NCBI GenBank assembly: GCA_025060475.1
Contig: JANXBZ010000012.1
Span: 1-48,141, forward strand
Origin: Dictyoglomus sp.
GTDB lineage: Bacteria; Dictyoglomota; Dictyoglomia; Dictyoglomales; Dictyoglomaceae
Length of the DNA: 48,141 bases
Direction: 5' to 3'
Positions within the stretch are counted from its first letter, which is position 1. Each line of letters opens with the position of its first letter. Below, piece after piece: positions 16,275-25,656 of this stretch. The notes below the pieces were generated by a model, which saw only the letters and a program-made list of their open reading frames with translations, had not been told where the DNA came from and made no database searches. Position numbers and translations under genes: made by a program.

Positions 16275-17282
16275 TTGTATATAAAAGAGTTAACAGAGAT
16301 TAGTGGAGTATCAGGGTATGAGAAAAAGGTAAGGGAATTTATAAAAAATAAAATAAAAGAAAAAGTTGAGGGAATAGAAGAGGATGGTTTAGGAAATCTC
16401 ATAGCATGGAAGAGAGGAAAGAATAGTAAAAAATTAATGATCTGTGCTCATATGGATGAGGTAGGTTTTATGGTTAGCAATATTGAGGAGGATGGAAAAT
16501 TGAGTGTTATTCCCTTGGGAGGCATAGATCTTAGGGCAGTTATTGGAAAGAAGGTCTTAGTTGGAGAAAATGAAATTCCAGGAATTATTGGGTATAAACC
16601 CGTTCATCTTCAAAGAAGTGATTTACTAACTCCTCCTAGCTTAAATGATATAAAAATAGATATCGGTGCCACAAAAAGGAGTGAAGTTGAAGGAAAAATA
16701 AAAATCGGAGATTTTGTCGCCTTTGCAGGAAATTCCATGATTCATGCAGAATGGTTTTCGGGAAAAGCATTAGATAATAGAGGAGGATGTTCCCTTTTGA
16801 TAGATCTTATAGAGAAGAATCTTGATTTAGCTTATACAACCTATTTTGTCTTCTCCGTTCAGGAGGAGTTAGGATTAAGAGGAGCAAGGGTTGCCAGTGA
16901 GAGGATAAATCCCGATTTTGCTTTTGTTATTGAGACTACTACCTCGGGAGATAATCCAGAATTTCCCGAAGATAGAAGGTCTTCTGAGCTGGGAAAAGGT
17001 CCTGTTATTACTCCTGTTCATTCAGGGTATGTGAATGATGAGAGATTATTTAATTGGGTATTAAAGATAGCAAAGGAAAGTAATATCCCCCATCAGATAA
17101 AAAGAAGAACTGTAGGAGGAACCGATGCAAGGGCTATTGCTGTATCATCGGGTGCTCCTTCCCTTGTAATTTCTATCCCTTCAAGATATATTCATTCTCC
17201 TTTATGTGTAATGAATTTATCCGATTATGAAAATACTTTAAAATTACTCTCTATTCTTTTAGTGAAGGAGGAAGAAAGATGA
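16275..17282 (+). CDS. M42-family aminopeptidase, copy 2
   Basis: This is the second M42 paralogue, about 335 residues. It keeps H59 and D61 (CAHMDEVGF), ALDNRGGC, VQEELGLRGAR and RYIHSPL, but the metal-site Asp of copies 1 and 3 is Glu here (FVIETTTSGDNP), a known alternative in the family that may alter specificity. I choose TTG at 16275, 8 nt after AGGAGG at 16261-16266; the GTG at 16266 lies inside that Shine-Dalgarno and would add three residues. The start is coupled to the stop of copy 1, and its own stop overlaps the next ATG by 4 nt. Confidence 0.92.
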   Translation: MYIKELTEISGVSGYEKKVREFIKNKIKEKVEGIEEDGLGNLIAWKRGKNSKKLMICAHMDEVGFMVSNIEEDGKLSVIPLGGIDLRAVIGKKVLVGENEIPGIIGYKPVHLQRSDLLTPPSLNDIKIDIGATKRSEVEGKIKIGDFVAFAGNSMIHAEWFSGKALDNRGGCSLLIDLIEKNLDLAYTTYFVFSVQEELGLRGARVASERINPDFAFVIETTTSGDNPEFPEDRRSSELGKGPVITPVHSGYVNDERLFNWVLKIAKESNIPHQIKRRTVGGTDARAIAVSSGAPSLVISIPSRYIHSPLCVMNLSDYENTLKLLSILLVKEEER

Positions 17283-18289
17283 AAGATTTAGTAAAGAAAC
17301 TAACTCAAACCTCTTCTCCCAGTGGAAGGGAAAGTGAGATTAGAAATATTATATTAGATGAAGTTAAGGATTTTATAGATGGATATGAGATAGATAAATT
17401 GGGAAATCTTATTGTTTGGAAAAAAGGAAGAAGTGATGAGAAACTTCTTCTTGATGCCCATATGGATGAGATCGGAGTAGTTGCTACATATATCGATGAT
17501 AAAGGATTTATTAGGATTGAGCCTGTAGGAGGAATATCTCCCTATAATCTTTTAGGCTCTACTATTTCTTTTCCCAATGTAAAGGGAATTGTAGGAGTAG
17601 AGGGAGAGACCCAGGAGGATCTTGCTAAAAATATAAGAGAACTTAATTTTGATAAAATTTTTGTGGATATTGGAGTAGGAGATAAAGAAAGAGCAGAGGA
17701 ATTGGTCCCTCCAGGCACTTTTGGTGTTTACGATGCTCCTTTTATTGATTTAGGGGAAAGAATAGTGTCCAAAGCTATGGACGATAGGATTGGATGTGCT
17801 ATTATTATTGAGGTTCTAAAAAGATCAAAACCCTACCATAATCTGTATGCTACCTTTTCTGTTCAAGAGGAAGTAGGACTTGTGGGAGCAAGTACTGTCG
17901 CTTTTAATATAAAGCCTGATATGGCAATTGCAGTGGATGTTACCTCTTATTCCGATACTCCAAAAGGAAATAAAAGAATGTCCCTTATTTTAGGAAAGGG
18001 TCCCGCTATAAAGATCAAAGATAGTGCATCTATTAGCGATAGGAGAGTAGTAGAGAAACTGAGAAGTATAGCGGAGAAAAATAATATTCCTTATCAAATA
18101 GAAGTTTTACTAAGGGGAGGAACCAATGCGGCAGTTCTTCAAACTACGGGAGAAGGAATCGTTAGTGGGACTTTATCTATACCTACAAGATATGTCCATT
18201 CTCCCCATGAGATGGTAGATTTGAAAGATGTAGAAAATGCAGTAAGATTATTAGTCCTTTTAGTAGAAGGAGAGGAAAAACTACTTTAA
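17279..18289 (+). CDS. M42-family aminopeptidase, copy 3
   Basis: The third M42 paralogue has 336 residues. It has H61 and D63 (AHMDEIG), AMDDRIGC, VQEEVGLVGAS, VDVTSYSD and RYVHSPHE, so the dinuclear site is complete. It begins at ATG 17279 with GGAGG upstream and overlaps copy 2 by 4 nt. Three different subunits made from one mRNA could form mixed TET particles or separate particles with different peptide specificities; this is inference. Its 3' end overlaps the convergent murJ gene by 9 nt. Confidence 0.92.
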   Translation: MKDLVKKLTQTSSPSGRESEIRNIILDEVKDFIDGYEIDKLGNLIVWKKGRSDEKLLLDAHMDEIGVVATYIDDKGFIRIEPVGGISPYNLLGSTISFPNVKGIVGVEGETQEDLAKNIRELNFDKIFVDIGVGDKERAEELVPPGTFGVYDAPFIDLGERIVSKAMDDRIGCAIIIEVLKRSKPYHNLYATFSVQEEVGLVGASTVAFNIKPDMAIAVDVTSYSDTPKGNKRMSLILGKGPAIKIKDSASISDRRVVEKLRSIAEKNNIPYQIEVLLRGGTNAAVLQTTGEGIVSGTLSIPTRYVHSPHEMVDLKDVENAVRLLVLLVEGEEKLL

Positions 18290-19891
18290 ACCTATAAATT
18301 GGGAAAGAAGCTCGAGGTTTCTTTTAATAATATTAAATATTCTTCCTGCCTCCTCGAGCTTCCATTTAGAACATAGATAAAGATAAATTAAAACAGAAAG
18401 GCCAACGGAAGAAAGAACAGAAATTCCTAATCCCAATTGATTTTTAGGTAAAATAAAGGATAAGAAATTATATGATAAAAGGCCAATAATTCCGATAATA
18501 AAGCCGCCAATGGTAAATAGTTTTGTTTTTTCGAATAGTTCTTTTGTGAAGGGAGCATGAATTTTTCTTTTTAATTCTCTATAGAGAAGTATAGAGGCAA
18601 TAGATGATGCACAGGATGTTGCTAAGGCAAGCCCCATATGGGCTAAAGGTTTGATAAAGATAAAGTTTAAGACTATATTGGAAATTAAAGCTATAATGGA
18701 AATTTTAGTAGGAATTTTAGTATCATGAAGGGAAAAGAAAACTCTGACCAAAATTGTATTTATGGACATGGAAATAAGACCAAGAGAATAAAAAATCAAT
18801 GATTCTGAGGTTCTTTTTGTAGCAAGAGCATCAAAGAGACCTCTCTCAAAGGCAAGCTGTACTATAGGTTTTGCCAAAAAGATAAATCCAAAGGTGGAGG
18901 GAATAACTAGGAATAAAACTGCTCTTAAGGTTTTCTCCATGGATATTTTTAGATTGGAGAGATCTTTACTTTGGGCATTAAAGGCAAACTCTGTATAGGT
19001 TGCTGTGGCAAGGGCATTGACAAATAAATTAAATGGAAGCTGATATATTCTACTGGCATAATTTAATGCGGAAATACTTCCCTCAGGAAGATAAGAACCA
19101 AAAATTCTATCCACTGCCATATTTATAAGTCCAATACTTTGAGCAATAAATATGGGACCGGTAAGATAAAGAGCCTTTTTAAGTCCTTCATATTTGAAGT
19201 TTAACTCCCATTTTAAAGAAAATCCAATCTTGGAGATATAAGGAAGAAGAATAATATATTGTAATACAACATTGGCTAAGGAGCCCCATCCAAGAACATA
19301 AACTCCTAAGGATTTATAAAGGAAATATATGGTAATAATAAATATAACATTTCCTATTACTCCTGAAAGATTTGGAAGAAAGAAACTTCTTTGAGAGTTA
19401 AAGATTCCTGATATTAATCCATAGGTTCCCCAAAAGATTATGGAGGGAAGCATAATATAGGAAAGATATATGGAAAGATTTTTTGTCTCTTCATTGAAGC
19501 CTGGAGCAAGTATAGTAATAATTATTGGGGATAATAAATAGGAAAGGATTGTTACAATTAGAAGAATAATAAAAATGTCTGAAAGAAGAATATTAGCAAA
19601 TCTTTCTGCTTCTTCCTTTCCATGTTTTTCTTTCCATTCAGCATAAAGGGGAATAAATACCGATGAAAGGGCTCCTGAAACCAACCCTGCTAAAATGCCT
19701 GGAACTGCTTGAGCCACTACAAAACTGTCAGTAAATTTTCTTGCTCCAAAGAAGGCAGCAATCATCATCTCTCTTAAAAATCCTAAGATTCTACTAAGTA
19801 TGGATAAAAGAGTAATGAGGATGGTTGCCTCAGTAATACTCTGTCTCAAGAATAATCTTTTCAGTCTTTGTAAAATACTCTTCTTGTCCAT
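18281..19891 (-). CDS. murJ: Lipid II flippase MurJ
   Basis: The 536-residue polytopic protein has about 14 membrane helices and the MVF-family features: an N-terminal ITLLSILSRILGFLREMMIAAFFG helix-loop, FVVAQAVPGILAGLVSGALSS, and the basic cavity residues typical of MurJ. It flips lipid-linked peptidoglycan precursor across the cytoplasmic membrane. The start ATG has no Shine-Dalgarno; a TATAAT on the minus strand (19909-19914) predicts a leader of about 10 nt. It diverges from the XRE regulator and shares its -35 region. It is monocistronic and converges on the M42 operon. Confidence 0.93.
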   Translation of the reverse strand: MDKKSILQRLKRLFLRQSITEATILITLLSILSRILGFLREMMIAAFFGARKFTDSFVVAQAVPGILAGLVSGALSSVFIPLYAEWKEKHGKEEAERFANILLSDIFIILLIVTILSYLLSPIIITILAPGFNEETKNLSIYLSYIMLPSIIFWGTYGLISGIFNSQRSFFLPNLSGVIGNVIFIITIYFLYKSLGVYVLGWGSLANVVLQYIILLPYISKIGFSLKWELNFKYEGLKKALYLTGPIFIAQSIGLINMAVDRIFGSYLPEGSISALNYASRIYQLPFNLFVNALATATYTEFAFNAQSKDLSNLKISMEKTLRAVLFLVIPSTFGFIFLAKPIVQLAFERGLFDALATKRTSESLIFYSLGLISMSINTILVRVFFSLHDTKIPTKISIIALISNIVLNFIFIKPLAHMGLALATSCASSIASILLYRELKRKIHAPFTKELFEKTKLFTIGGFIIGIIGLLSYNFLSFILPKNQLGLGISVLSSVGLSVLIYLYLCSKWKLEEAGRIFNIIKRNLELLSQFIGLK

Positions 19892-19908
19892 GGATTTAAA
19901 ACAAAGAT

Positions 19909-19936
19909 ATTATACCAGAAAATTATGTCTTAACAA
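19909..19936 (-). promoter_or_regulatory. Promoter of murJ
   Basis: On the minus strand TTGTTA (19931-19936) is followed after 16 nt by a perfect TATAAT (19909-19914). The -35 box overlaps that of the divergent XRE promoter by five bases. Confidence 0.65.
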
Positions 19937-19958
19937 AAAACAGATTAAAGATTAAAAT
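19930..19958 (+). promoter_or_regulatory. Promoter of the XRE/ImmA operon
   Basis: TTAACA (19930-19935), 17 nt, then TAAAAT (19953-19958). The ATG at 19965 is 6 nt beyond the -10 box, predicting a leaderless mRNA. The -35 is interlocked with that of murJ. Confidence 0.65.
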
Positions 19959-19964
19959 TAAACT

Positions 19965-20291
19965 ATGAACATTGGTGATAAGATTAGAAAAATAAGAAAA
20001 CAAAAAAACTTAACCTTAGAAGAGTTATCAAAAAAAACAGGACTTTCCCTCTCTTATATATCCTTGATTGAAAGGGGATTAAAAAACCCCTCCTTAAAGG
20101 CTTTGGAAAAGATTGCAGAATGCCTAGATATAAGTCCCTCAATCTTTTTTAGAGAAGAAGATATTGATGAAAAAGAAAGTATAGAGGTATTTTTAAGAGC
20201 AAATACAAATTTAGATGAAGAAGAAAGAAAAATGATTATTCAACTTATTGAGTCTCTGGAGAAGAAAAAGAATGTACGAGGAGCTAGTTAG
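19965..20291 (+). CDS. XRE-family HTH regulator
   Basis: The 108-residue protein has a canonical lambda-Cro/XRE helix-turn-helix in its first 65 residues (KIRKIRKQKNLTLEELSKKT...LSYISLIERGLKNPSLKALEKIA), followed by an acidic, helical tail. It should bind DNA as a dimer. It is overlapped by 20 nt by an ImmA/IrrE-type metallopeptidase gene; in known XRE-ImmA pairs the protease cleaves the repressor in response to stress. No phage genes are nearby, so a chromosomal regulatory pair is more likely than a prophage switch. It is predicted to be leaderless. Confidence 0.9.
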   Translation: MNIGDKIRKIRKQKNLTLEELSKKTGLSLSYISLIERGLKNPSLKALEKIAECLDISPSIFFREEDIDEKESIEVFLRANTNLDEEERKMIIQLIESLEKKKNVRGAS

Positions 20292-20712
20292 GGAAATTCT
20301 TCTATATTTTTCTATAGGAAAACCCCCAATAAAGCCCGATTTAATTGCCTATGGATTAGGTTTGAAGATAATATTGTCCCCTTCTCTTGGAAATATATCA
20401 GGATTTATATGTAGTTTTAATAATTCCGGAGTTATATTAGTAAATAAATATCATCCATTGACAAGACAAAGATTTACAATCGCTCATGAGCTTGGACATT
20501 ACTTCTTGCATCATAAATCTTTCCTTTCCTTTGAAGAAGATAAAATAATGCGAATTCAAGCCAATAATTTTGCAGGAACCCTTCTTTTGCCATATTTCCT
20601 ATTAGAAAGATATCTTTATCTCCATCCGTCGAAAATATCTAAGATATTTATGGTATCCCAAGGAGTAGTAGAAAGAAGGATAGAATTTTTAAGAAGGGAG
20701 AATAAGATATGA
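20272..20712 (+). CDS. ImmA/IrrE-family metallopeptidase
   Basis: The protein (146 residues from ATG 20272) has the zinc-protease motif HELGH at 72-76 inside TIAHELGHYFLHH, with downstream EED that may supply the third ligand. This is the COG2856 ImmA/IrrE family, partner proteases of XRE repressors. A GGAGA site lies 9 nt before ATG 20272; an in-frame TTG at 20248 would add eight residues and has no site. It overlaps the regulator gene by 20 nt and the next gene by 4 nt, so all three are translationally coupled. Confidence 0.9.
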   Translation: MYEELVREILLYFSIGKPPIKPDLIAYGLGLKIILSPSLGNISGFICSFNNSGVILVNKYHPLTRQRFTIAHELGHYFLHHKSFLSFEEDKIMRIQANNFAGTLLLPYFLLERYLYLHPSKISKIFMVSQGVVERRIEFLRRENKI

Positions 20713-23700
20713 AAAGAAAAGCTATTATTAGCTTAATCTTTATACTTTTAATTGTTCTTCCCATTTTCTCTCAAGATTTGGAAGATCCATGGAAATTATT
20801 ATTTAATAATAATTGGGAATTGGCAAAGAATATATGGCTTTCAAAGGAAGATAGTTACTTATCAAATATCGGTTTATCTTTATTATCTCTATTTCGAGAT
20901 GATCCTAAATCCGCATGGAATTACTGGGAAAGGGCAATAAAATTAAATCCAAAATCCTATTGGCATAATGTCATTGGTTTATTAGGTATTAGGATGTGGG
21001 AGGATCTTGGTAAGATACCGTATTTTAAAAAGCTTTTAGAAAATTATAAAGAAAGATCTGAGTATTTGGACTATCTTTATTGGAGAAGCTTATGTAGCAT
21101 AAGGGATATAGAGGGTTTGAAGAAATTTAAGAAAAATAAGGGACTTATTGATGAATGGTTGATTATAGGGCCCTTTGATAATGTAGGAAATTCTGGATTT
21201 TACAAAGAATATCCTCCTGAGAAAGAGATTAATTTAGAGAAGACCTATTTAGGAAAAGGAGGAATAGAATTAAAATGGTTCTCTCCTAAGAAATATTCCA
21301 ATACGGGATATATAAGTTTCTATAATTTATTATATCCCAATAAATGGGGTGTAGCTTATGCATTAACTTATTTTTATTTGCCGAGAACCCAGGAAATTCT
21401 TATTAACTTAGGAAGTGCTGAAAGTATTGCCCTTTGGATTAACGATTTTCCTTATATAAAAGAGGATGCAGAAAGATCTTCATACTTTGGACAAAATATT
21501 TTAAGAATAAAACTTTCTTCAGGGTGGCATAAGATCTTAATAAAGGTAGCTAATACCGATGGAGATTGGGGATTTTTCTTCTCTGTTACCGATTCTTCAA
21601 ACAAACCCATTACTGATATAAAATTTTCCAAGGAGCCTCAAAGATATTCAAGAAGGATCTTTGATTTTAAAGAAGAAAATCCAGAGCTTCTTTTAGCAGA
21701 AGAGGTAAGATATTTACCAATATTTTATATATTTTCAGCCTATCTTTTAATGGAGAAGGGAATTTATGATAAAGCGGAAAATCTTCTTCAGATGGCTCAG
21801 AGAATCAATCCTGACTCTGCTCTTGTTAATTACTTCTTGGGAAGGTTAAATTTATATACAGGAAAAGAGGAGAAAGGAAAAGAATTAATTCTTAAAGCTT
21901 TTAATAAAGTTCCATCTTTTACTCAGACTTTCTCATATCTTGCAGGATACAGCTATTCCTATGGAAGATATGAGGAGGCTATTGATTACTTAAAATCTGC
22001 ATTAAAAGAAAATCCCTATGCTTTTCAGGTAAGAACAATTATTTCAAGAATATTTTTAAGAAAGGGATGGTTAAGAGAAGCGGATGAGAATATTAAATTC
22101 TTAGAAGAAAATTATAAAGAAAGTCTTGTTAAGGATTATTTAAGGGGAAGATGGTATGAAGCAAAGAATCAATACGATAGAGCCATAAAAAAATATGAAG
22201 AGGTTTTAGAAAAAGATTCAGAATACTGGGAAGGGATTTATTCATTATATTATCTTTCTAAAAACTTAGGAAAATGGGAGATTTCTGAGAAAATTCTTAA
22301 TATCTTTGAAGAAAAAGATCCTTCGGATTTATGGATATATTTAGAAAAAGCAGAAATATTTATAGCAAAAGGAGAAGAAGAAAAAGCCTATGAAATTTTA
22401 AATTATTCCTTGTATATTTCTCCTTATCATCCTGATATTTATTTTAACATGGGAAATCTTAGTCATCTTAAGGGAGAAAAAGATAAAGCAATTAACCTCT
22501 TTGAGAAGGCATTGGATCTTGAACCTGGTTATCAAAAATTAAGAGAATATCTTTCCTATTTAAGAGAAGAGACCATATCTTTGCCTGATATTAGTGAATA
22601 TCTTAAGATTCCCATACCAAAGGAATACTTAGATTATCCCGGAGTAGTACTATTAGATGAGAAGAGAAGAATTGTGCATAAAGATGGGTCTGCAACAAAT
22701 ATTTATCACAGCATAATAAGAATAAATAATGATAAGGGAAGGGAAAGATATGGAGAATTTACTATAGATTATGACTCTACCTTTGAATCTGTAAGAATAT
22801 TAAGAGCAAGAACCCTAAAACCCAATGGAGAGGAATTAGAAGCAGTATCTATAAAAGATTTTGCCATAGCAGAGGATTATCCATTATATACCGATCAAAG
22901 ACAGATTGTAATATCCATGCCTGGGGTTGAGGCTGGGGTAATTTTAGAGTGCTTTTATATAGTAGAAGAATTTACAAGAAGTGTGTTTGGAAAACAATTT
23001 CAGGATCTTTATTTCTTCCAATGGCAAGATCCTGTTTTAACAAGTAGATATCAATTGAAGGTTCCTAAGGGAATTCAATTTAAATATAAAACCTATAACG
23101 TAGAACTTACTCCTAAAATTGTGGAAGAAAAAGACTTTCTTATATACACTTGGGAATATAAAAATATTCCTCCCCTTCTTCCAGAGCCCTATATGCCTTA
23201 TTATGCCAATGTATTGCCTCAGCTTTGGATTACCACATATCCTGATTGGGAAACTCTTTCCGAGTGGTTTGCTTCTATCTCCTACCCTCAAATTAGAGGA
23301 GATAAGGCTATTGAAGAAAAGGTAAAAGAATTGACCAAAGATAAAAAGACAAGAGAAGAAAAAATTAAGGCTATTTATAATTATGTAATATCTAATATAA
23401 GATATGTGGGATTGGAATATGGGATAAGAGGAGTTATGCCCCATCAGGCTCCTGAAATATTTAAGGTGAAATATGGAGATTGTAAGGATAAAGCAGTTTT
23501 AATGATAACTATGCTAAGGCTTGCAGGAATTGAATCATATTATACTTTAGTAAATACTCGTTTCTCTACATCTCTTAAGAAAGAACTTCCAGGTTTTCAA
23601 TTTGATCATGCTATCTGCGCTGTTCCTTTAAAAGATAAATGGCTATTTTTGGATGGCACAGCAGAGGATACTCCTATGGGGGAAGTTCCTATTATGGATC

Positions 23701-24413
23701 AAGGAGCGGATGTAATGATTTTGAAAGATGATGGAAGTTATATCTTCACAAAGATTCCTCTAAGTAAGCCTGAAGAAAATAGAAGATATTATAAAGTTAA
23801 TATAAATATAGATGAAAAAGGGAAATTAACAGGAAAACTAAATTTAGAATCCAGGGGATATTTTGGGGTTTATTCCCGTTGGAATCTAAAATCCGCATCA
23901 TCTTTAGAAAAGGAAGAAACTTTATCCCAGAGTATAAATGTTAAATTACCTGGTTCCATATTAAAGGAATGGTCTATAGAAAATTTAGAAAATTTAGACT
24001 TTCCTGTAGTAATTAAGATGTCCTTTGAAAACGATAAATATATAAAAAGGGATAAAGTTGTTTACTTTAATCCTGTATTGTTTACTAAAATCACTTCCGC
24101 TGTTGAAATAGGAAAACCCGAAAGAAGATATCCTATAAATTATTATTATCCCTATGAGGAGATAGAGGAGATTGAAGTTAGTCTTCCTCCATCTTGGGAA
24201 ATTAAAGAAATTCCATCTAATGCAGATTTAAAATATCCCTGGGTAACCTATGAGAGGAAGATAATAAGAGAAGGAAATAATTTAAAGATTAGAAGAATTT
24301 TTAGGTTAGAGAAAATTGAGATAGGTTTGGAAGATTATAAAGCTTATAAAGAAGTTATGGAAAGGATAATAAAACTAGATCAGGAAATGATTGTCTGTTC
24401 TCCTTCCCAATAA
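20709..24413 (+). CDS. Large exported TPR and transglutaminase-like protein
   Basis: The 1234-residue protein starts with a signal peptide (to FSQ near residue 22). Residues 145-300 hold a beta-rich module beginning WLIIGPFDN; residues 330-640 are TPR repeats such as AINLFEKALDLEPGYQ; residues 650-830 resemble DUF3857; residues 860-1000 are a transglutaminase-like domain with probable triad C925 (YGDCKDKA), H967 (FDHAIC) and D982 (LDGTAED); the C-terminus resembles DUF3858. Known proteins with this domain order are envelope-associated, and their biochemistry is not established. The ATG overlaps the ImmA-like gene by 4 nt, so its expression is tied to the XRE/ImmA pair. It would act outside the cytoplasmic membrane. 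Cross-linking, amide hydrolysis or a structural role are all possible. Confidence 0.82.
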   Translation: MKRKAIISLIFILLIVLPIFSQDLEDPWKLLFNNNWELAKNIWLSKEDSYLSNIGLSLLSLFRDDPKSAWNYWERAIKLNPKSYWHNVIGLLGIRMWEDLGKIPYFKKLLENYKERSEYLDYLYWRSLCSIRDIEGLKKFKKNKGLIDEWLIIGPFDNVGNSGFYKEYPPEKEINLEKTYLGKGGIELKWFSPKKYSNTGYISFYNLLYPNKWGVAYALTYFYLPRTQEILINLGSAESIALWINDFPYIKEDAERSSYFGQNILRIKLSSGWHKILIKVANTDGDWGFFFSVTDSSNKPITDIKFSKEPQRYSRRIFDFKEENPELLLAEEVRYLPIFYIFSAYLLMEKGIYDKAENLLQMAQRINPDSALVNYFLGRLNLYTGKEEKGKELILKAFNKVPSFTQTFSYLAGYSYSYGRYEEAIDYLKSALKENPYAFQVRTIISRIFLRKGWLREADENIKFLEENYKESLVKDYLRGRWYEAKNQYDRAIKKYEEVLEKDSEYWEGIYSLYYLSKNLGKWEISEKILNIFEEKDPSDLWIYLEKAEIFIAKGEEEKAYEILNYSLYISPYHPDIYFNMGNLSHLKGEKDKAINLFEKALDLEPGYQKLREYLSYLREETISLPDISEYLKIPIPKEYLDYPGVVLLDEKRRIVHKDGSATNIYHSIIRINNDKGRERYGEFTIDYDSTFESVRILRARTLKPNGEELEAVSIKDFAIAEDYPLYTDQRQIVISMPGVEAGVILECFYIVEEFTRSVFGKQFQDLYFFQWQDPVLTSRYQLKVPKGIQFKYKTYNVELTPKIVEEKDFLIYTWEYKNIPPLLPEPYMPYYANVLPQLWITTYPDWETLSEWFASISYPQIRGDKAIEEKVKELTKDKKTREEKIKAIYNYVISNIRYVGLEYGIRGVMPHQAPEIFKVKYGDCKDKAVLMITMLRLAGIESYYTLVNTRFSTSLKKELPGFQFDHAICAVPLKDKWLFLDGTAEDTPMGEVPIMDQGADVMILKDDGSYIFTKIPLSKPEENRRYYKVNINIDEKGKLTGKLNLESRGYFGVYSRWNLKSASSLEKEETLSQSINVKLPGSILKEWSIENLENLDFPVVIKMSFENDKYIKRDKVVYFNPVLFTKITSAVEIGKPERRYPINYYYPYEEIEEIEVSLPPSWEIKEIPSNADLKYPWVTYERKIIREGNNLKIRRIFRLEKIEIGLEDYKAYKEVMERIIKLDQEMIVCSPSQ

Positions 24414-24418
24414 AAAAT

Positions 24419-25598
24419 TTATACAAGTATTTCTTTTTTAATTAAATTTATCTCTTCAAAATTCTGAGCAATATTTATAGAATGATCTCCAATTCTTTTT
24501 TCATTCTTTCAATATGCTTATTAATAGCTTCCTTTAATCTTGATACATGACTTTCTCTTATCATCTCAAAGGCATTTTTCATGTTTTTAAATACAAGATT
24601 TTTTAATTCATCAAGATCTTTTTTAGCAAAATCTGAAAATTCTACTTTACTTGATATCATATCCTCAGTTTTCTCCATAATTCTTTCTACATCATCTAAA
24701 CTTCTTAGTATGGCATTTAATTCCTTAGCTTCTCCTTAGATATTTCTGTCATTCTTATCAGTTCCTTTCTTGCACTCTCCAGGGCAGTAGAAGGAGTATT
24801 TAGGAGAAGGGGATTTAAGAATAATGGCTTTCTTATAACTATTCTTTCTTCTCCAGGTACTATTCCTGTCTTGCAGTATGAGAAGATGTTAGGGAAACTA
24901 ATCTTGTGAAAAGAGAAAGAAAGGGAATATTGAAAAATAGATGGGCAATTGCAGTTCTTCTTGCAGAAAGTCTCGTATTTATTGATGCTATAAGAGCTGT
25001 AACACAGGTTCCTATATTGGCACCTAAGATAAGGGGAATAGCATCCTTTCCTGCCAATGCCACCACTATACTTGTGGTCACACTACTGCTTTGGATTATT
25101 GCAGTTATTACCGCCCCCGTAAGGATTCCAAGAATGGGAGATACTTACTCATAGAAATCATTAAGGAATGAAAGACTTGCCAATTTCTAAGATTAGATAG
25201 CGCGTCTTCCATTAAATAAAGACCTAAAAATAGAATTCCAAAACCAAAAAGGGCTTCACCAATAAAAGAAGAAATCCAGAAAAAAGAAAGTAAGGAGCCA
25301 CATGAGTAAGCTTAAAAGCAACAATCTGAGCAGTAATAGTGGTTCCAATATTTGCACCAAAGATAATTCCAAGAGATTCTTCTAAGGTTAGTAATCCAGC
25401 ATTAACAAATCCGACGGTTAAAACCGTTACTGCGCTACTACTTTGGACAATAGACGTGATTAAAGTTCCAAGAAAAAGTCCCCTCCATGGAGAGTTTGTA
25501 ATCTTTTCAAAGATTTCCCTTAATCTTGATCCTGAGATCATTTGGACTATTCTATATAGAAAAAGAAAAAACCCTGCCAATGAGAGTCCTATATTCAT
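24419..25598 (-). pseudogene. Decayed Na+/phosphate cotransporter with PhoU-like tail
   Basis: The remnants of one NptA/YjbB-type gene can be followed on the minus strand through several frames. The first NaPi repeat is intact from MNIGLSLAGFFLF (ATG 25598, behind GGAGGAG) to ANIGTTITAQIVAF. Near 25260 the frame shifts and continues GEALFGFGILFLGLYLMEDA; near 25140 it shifts again into ILTGAVITAIIQSSSV and ILGANIGTCVTALIASI. At about 24860, after SSHTARQ, a deletion and shift jump to PLFLNPLLLNTPSTALESARKEL. A further shift leads to the PhoU-like helices ending near 24478, and a last one reaches NIAQNFEEINLIKKEI, stop at 24419. An intact member would be about 530-560 residues; this locus has room for 393. 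It should not make a functional transporter unless sequencing errors are involved. Confidence 0.88.
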
Positions 25599-25617
25599 CT
25601 TTCTCCTCCCATAAGGT

Positions 25618-25646
25618 TTGTCTAATTGAAATTTTAGCATTATAAT
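25618..25646 (+). promoter_or_regulatory. Promoter of the SRAP gene
   Basis: TTGTCT (25618-25623), 17 nt, then a perfect TATAAT (25641-25646). The ATG at 25657 begins 10 nt past the -10 box, leaving a leader of about 4 nt and no Shine-Dalgarno. Confidence 0.6.
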
Positions 25647-25656
25647 TTTAAAAACT

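Noticed and set aside
24906-25614. Plus-strand ORFs opposite the phosphate cotransporter remnant
   Set aside because: Protein similarity is on the minus strand only; these are shadows.
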